Below, one piece after another: positions 61,905 through 64,000 of a stretch of 64,000 bases of DNA. Location of the stretch: assembly GCA_963580455.1 (NCBI GenBank), contig OY756969.1, positions 22,912,760-22,976,759 on the forward strand, given 5' to 3'. A model generated the notes under the pieces. The model saw only the letters and a list, made by a program, of their open reading frames with translations, was not told the DNA's origin and ran no database searches. Made by a program: the position numbers and the translations under genes. Within the stretch, counting starts at the first letter, position 1. Each line of letters opens with the position of its first letter. This DNA comes from Euonymus europaeus. Taxonomy: Eukaryota > Streptophyta > Magnoliopsida > Celastrales > Celastraceae.

Positions 61905-64000
61905 TTTACGAGCTCTATAATCCTGGTGTCTCGGTTTTTTATTTCAGAACTCGTGGCTAGTAGGTCTCGTTTCATCTAGTTAGTCGCAAATTGCGGTTTC
62001 TTTACGTAAACGGTTTTATGAATATTTGTTGACTCCGAGTTTCGAATTCGGTGATTTTTAGCTTGATTTCACACTACTTTTTGAGCTCTACAATCCTGGA
62101 GTTTCGGTTTTTGATTTCAGAACTCGTGGCTAGTAAGTCTCGTTTCAACTAGTTAGGCGCGAATTGTGGTTTCTTTACGTAAACGGTTTTATGAATATCC
62201 GTTGACTCCGTGTTATGAATTCGATGATTTTTAGCTTGATTTCACACTACTTTTCGAGCTCTACAATCCTGGCATTTCGGTTTTGGATTTCAGAACTCGT
62301 GGCTAGTAGGTCTCGTTTCACCTAGTTAGGCGCGAAATGTGGTTTTTTACGTAAACGGTTTTATGAATATCCGTTAACTCCGAGTTCTGAATTCGGTAAT
62401 TTTTAGCTTGATTTCACACTACTTTTCGAGCTCTACAATCCTGGCTTGTCGGTTTTTTATTTTAGAACTCGTGGCTAGTAGGTGTCGTTTCACCTATTTA
62501 GGCGCGAATTGTGGTTTCTTTACGTAAACGGTTTTATGAATATCCGATGACTCCGAGTTCTGAATTCGGTGATTTTTAGCTTGATTTCACACTACTTTTC
62601 GAGCTCTACAATTCTGGCATTTCGGTTTTTGATTTCAGAACTCGTGGCAAGTAGGTCTCGTTTCACCTAGTTAGCCGCGAATTGTGGTTTCTTTACGTAA
62701 ACGGTTTTATGAATATTTGTTGACTCCGAGTTCTGAATTCGGTGATTTTTATCTTGATTTCACACTACTTTTAGGGCTCTAGAATCCTGGAGTTTCAGTT
62801 TTTGATTTCAAAACTCGTGGCTAGTAGGTCTTTTTTCACCTAGTTAGCCGCGAATTGTGGTTTTTTACGTAAACGGTTTTATGAATATCCGTTGACTCCG
62901 AGTTCTGAATTCGGTGATTTTTAGCTTGATTTCGCACTACTTTTAGAGCTCTAGAATCCTGGCGATTCGGTTTTTGATTTCAAAACTCGTGGCTAGTAGG
63001 TCTCGTTTCACCTAGTCAGCCGCGAATTGTGATTTTTTACGTAAACGGTTTTATGAATATCCGATGACTCCGAGTTCTGAATTCGGTGATTTTTAGCTTG
63101 ATTTCACACTACTTTTCGAGCTCTACAATCCTGGCGTTTCGGTTTTTGATTTCAGAACTCGTGGCAAGTAGGTCTCGTTTCACCTAGTTAGCCGCGAATT
63201 GTGGTTTCTTTACGTAAACGGTTTTATGAATATTTGTTGACTCCGAGTTCTGAATTCGGTGATTTTTAGCTTGATTTCACACTATTTTTTTGATCTCTAC
63301 AATCCTCACGTTTCGATTTTTGATTTCAGAACTCGTGGCTGGTAGGTCTCGTTTCACCTAGTTAGGCGCGAATTGTGGTTTCTTTACGTAAACGGTTTTA
63401 TGAATATCCGTTGACTCCAAGTTCTGAATTCGGTGACTTTTTGCTTGATTTCACACAACTTTTCGAGCTCTACAATCCTGGCGTGTCGTTTTTTTATTTC
63501 AGAACTCGTGGCGAGTAGGTGTCGTTTTACCTAGTTAGGCGCGAATTGTGGTTTCTTTACGTAAACGGTTTTATGAATATCCGTTGACTCCGAGTTCTGA
63601 ATTCGGTGATTTTTTGCTTGATTTCACACTACTTTTCGAGCTCTACAATCCTGGTGTGTCGGTTTTTTATTTCAGAACTCGTGGCGAGTAGGTGTCGTTT
63701 CACCTAGTTAGGCGCGAATTGTGGTTTCTTTACGTAAACGGTTTTATGAATATCCGATGACTCCGAGTTCTGAATTCGGTGATTTTTAGCTTGATTTCAC
63801 ACTACTTTTCAAGCTCTACAATCCTGGCATTTCGGTTTTTAATTTCAGAACTCGTGGCTAGTAGGTCTCGTTTCACCTAGCTAGCCGCGAATTGTTGTTT
63901 CTTTACGTAAACGGTTTTATGAATATTTCTTGACTCCGACTTCTGAATTCGGTGATTTTTAGCTTCATTTCACACTACTTTTAGATCTCTACAATCCTGG
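61905..64000 (+). repeat. Rearranged partial copy of the 57.9-60.4 kb region
   Basis: Mosaic of four pieces: 61,905-62,095 matches 57,938-58,128 (offset 3,967, 23 monomers); 62,095-62,745 matches 58,645-59,295 (3,450, 20); about 62,745-62,940 matches 58,260-58,455 (4,485, 26); and 62,942-64,000 matches 59,320-60,377 (3,622, then 3,623 after an inserted T near 63,289). All switches occur in register with the monomer. The copy continues beyond the window. Confidence 0.78.

Larger units (their letters stand above)
1..64000 (+). repeat. Satellite DNA array, 172/173-bp monomer, about 370 copies, one orientation
   Basis: The same unit recurs without interruption from base 1 to base 64000. Landmarks such as GAACTCGTGG, TTTACGTAAACGG and GATTTCACACTAC return every 172 or 173 bp (for example at 5, 178 and 350 for the first). 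Offsets between longer repeated blocks are whole multiples of about 172.6 bp (1,209 = 7; 3,450 = 20; 4,317 = 25). All copies read in the same direction and I found no inverted segment, transposon, LTR or unique sequence. Such pure arrays are typical of eukaryotic centromeric or heterochromatic satellites; a centromere role is inferred, not shown. The family is not one I recognise. The array is open at both ends. No gene is present in any part of the window. Confidence 0.98.

Noticed and set aside
1..64000. CRISPR array
   Set aside because: There are no short repeats separated by unique spacers; the entire 172/173-bp unit is repeated and the sequence between landmarks is itself conserved.
1..64000. 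Human or primate alpha satellite
   Set aside because: The length (171 bp) is similar, but the monomer does not resemble the alphoid consensus I know and I see no CENP-B box.
1..64000. Tyba (Rhynchospora holocentromere satellite)
   Set aside because: The length matches at 172 bp, but I cannot recall the sequence well enough to assert identity, and 64 kb of continuous array is longer than the Tyba arrays I know of. Left as a hypothesis only.
1..64000. Transposon, LTR or terminal inverted repeat insertion
   Set aside because: No interruption of the monomer phase larger than a few bases was seen except the 11-bp deletion at 16,052 and 16,559; all block joins keep monomer register.
1..64000. Promoter or terminator elements in T-rich runs
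   Set aside because: T-runs such as GGTTTTTTAC and GATTTTTAGC occur in every monomer; nothing singles out one copy as a regulatory site. Satellite transcription is possible but not visible from sequence.

Overview
The whole 64 kb window is one uninterrupted head-to-tail satellite DNA array. A single monomer family of 172 or 173 bp repeats about 370 times, always in the same orientation, from the first base to the last, so the array runs past both ends of the window. Read on both strands, I see no protein-coding gene, tRNA, rRNA, transposon, LTR, microsatellite island or other non-satellite insert. The few open frames of about 60 codons are chance openings of the satellite. This is eukaryotic DNA of the kind found at centromeres or in pericentromeric or heterochromatic knobs. 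Monomer length, array purity and nested higher-order repeats (HORs) fit a centromeric satellite, probably from a plant, but neither species nor centromere identity can be proven from sequence alone. It does not look like human alpha satellite, Arabidopsis CEN178 or grass CentO/CentC as I know them. The 172-bp length recalls Rhynchospora Tyba, but I cannot confirm sequence identity.

Monomer: about 42% GC in a representative copy and relatively rich in CpG. Fixed landmarks are a TTTACGTAAA palindrome, an EcoRI-containing imperfect dyad (CCGAGTTCTGAATTCGG), a GAGCTC core, and T-runs spaced about 11-12 bp apart. Two length classes differ by one base in a T-rich run (TTTCTTTACG = 173 bp, TTTTTTACG = 172 bp). 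Variation is concentrated at a few positions, several of them CpG sites that appear as CG, CA or TG.

Layout. (1) 1-13 kb: a 20-monomer (3,450 bp) HOR plus shifted and truncated copies. (2) 13-21.5 kb: short local amplifications of 1, 3, 6 and 7 monomers, including a duplicated 11-bp-deleted monomer. (3) 21.5-46.8 kb: a family of related HORs of 8 to 15 monomers, marked by a variant (GAATTGGCT replacing GAATTCGGT) that occurs about 12 times and only here. (4) 46.8-51.7 kb: two copies of a block, one lacking three monomers. (5) 51.4-60 kb: a nearly identical 25-monomer (4,317 bp) tandem duplication, each copy containing a 7-monomer (1,209 bp) tandem duplication. (6) 60-64 kb: a dimer amplification and a rearranged partial further copy of block 5.

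There are no genes to act together. The information here is the amplification history: nested unequal exchanges or conversions, some of whose order and direction can be read from shared private mutations. Block boundaries were aligned by eye and are good to roughly 10-40 bp unless an exact offset is given.
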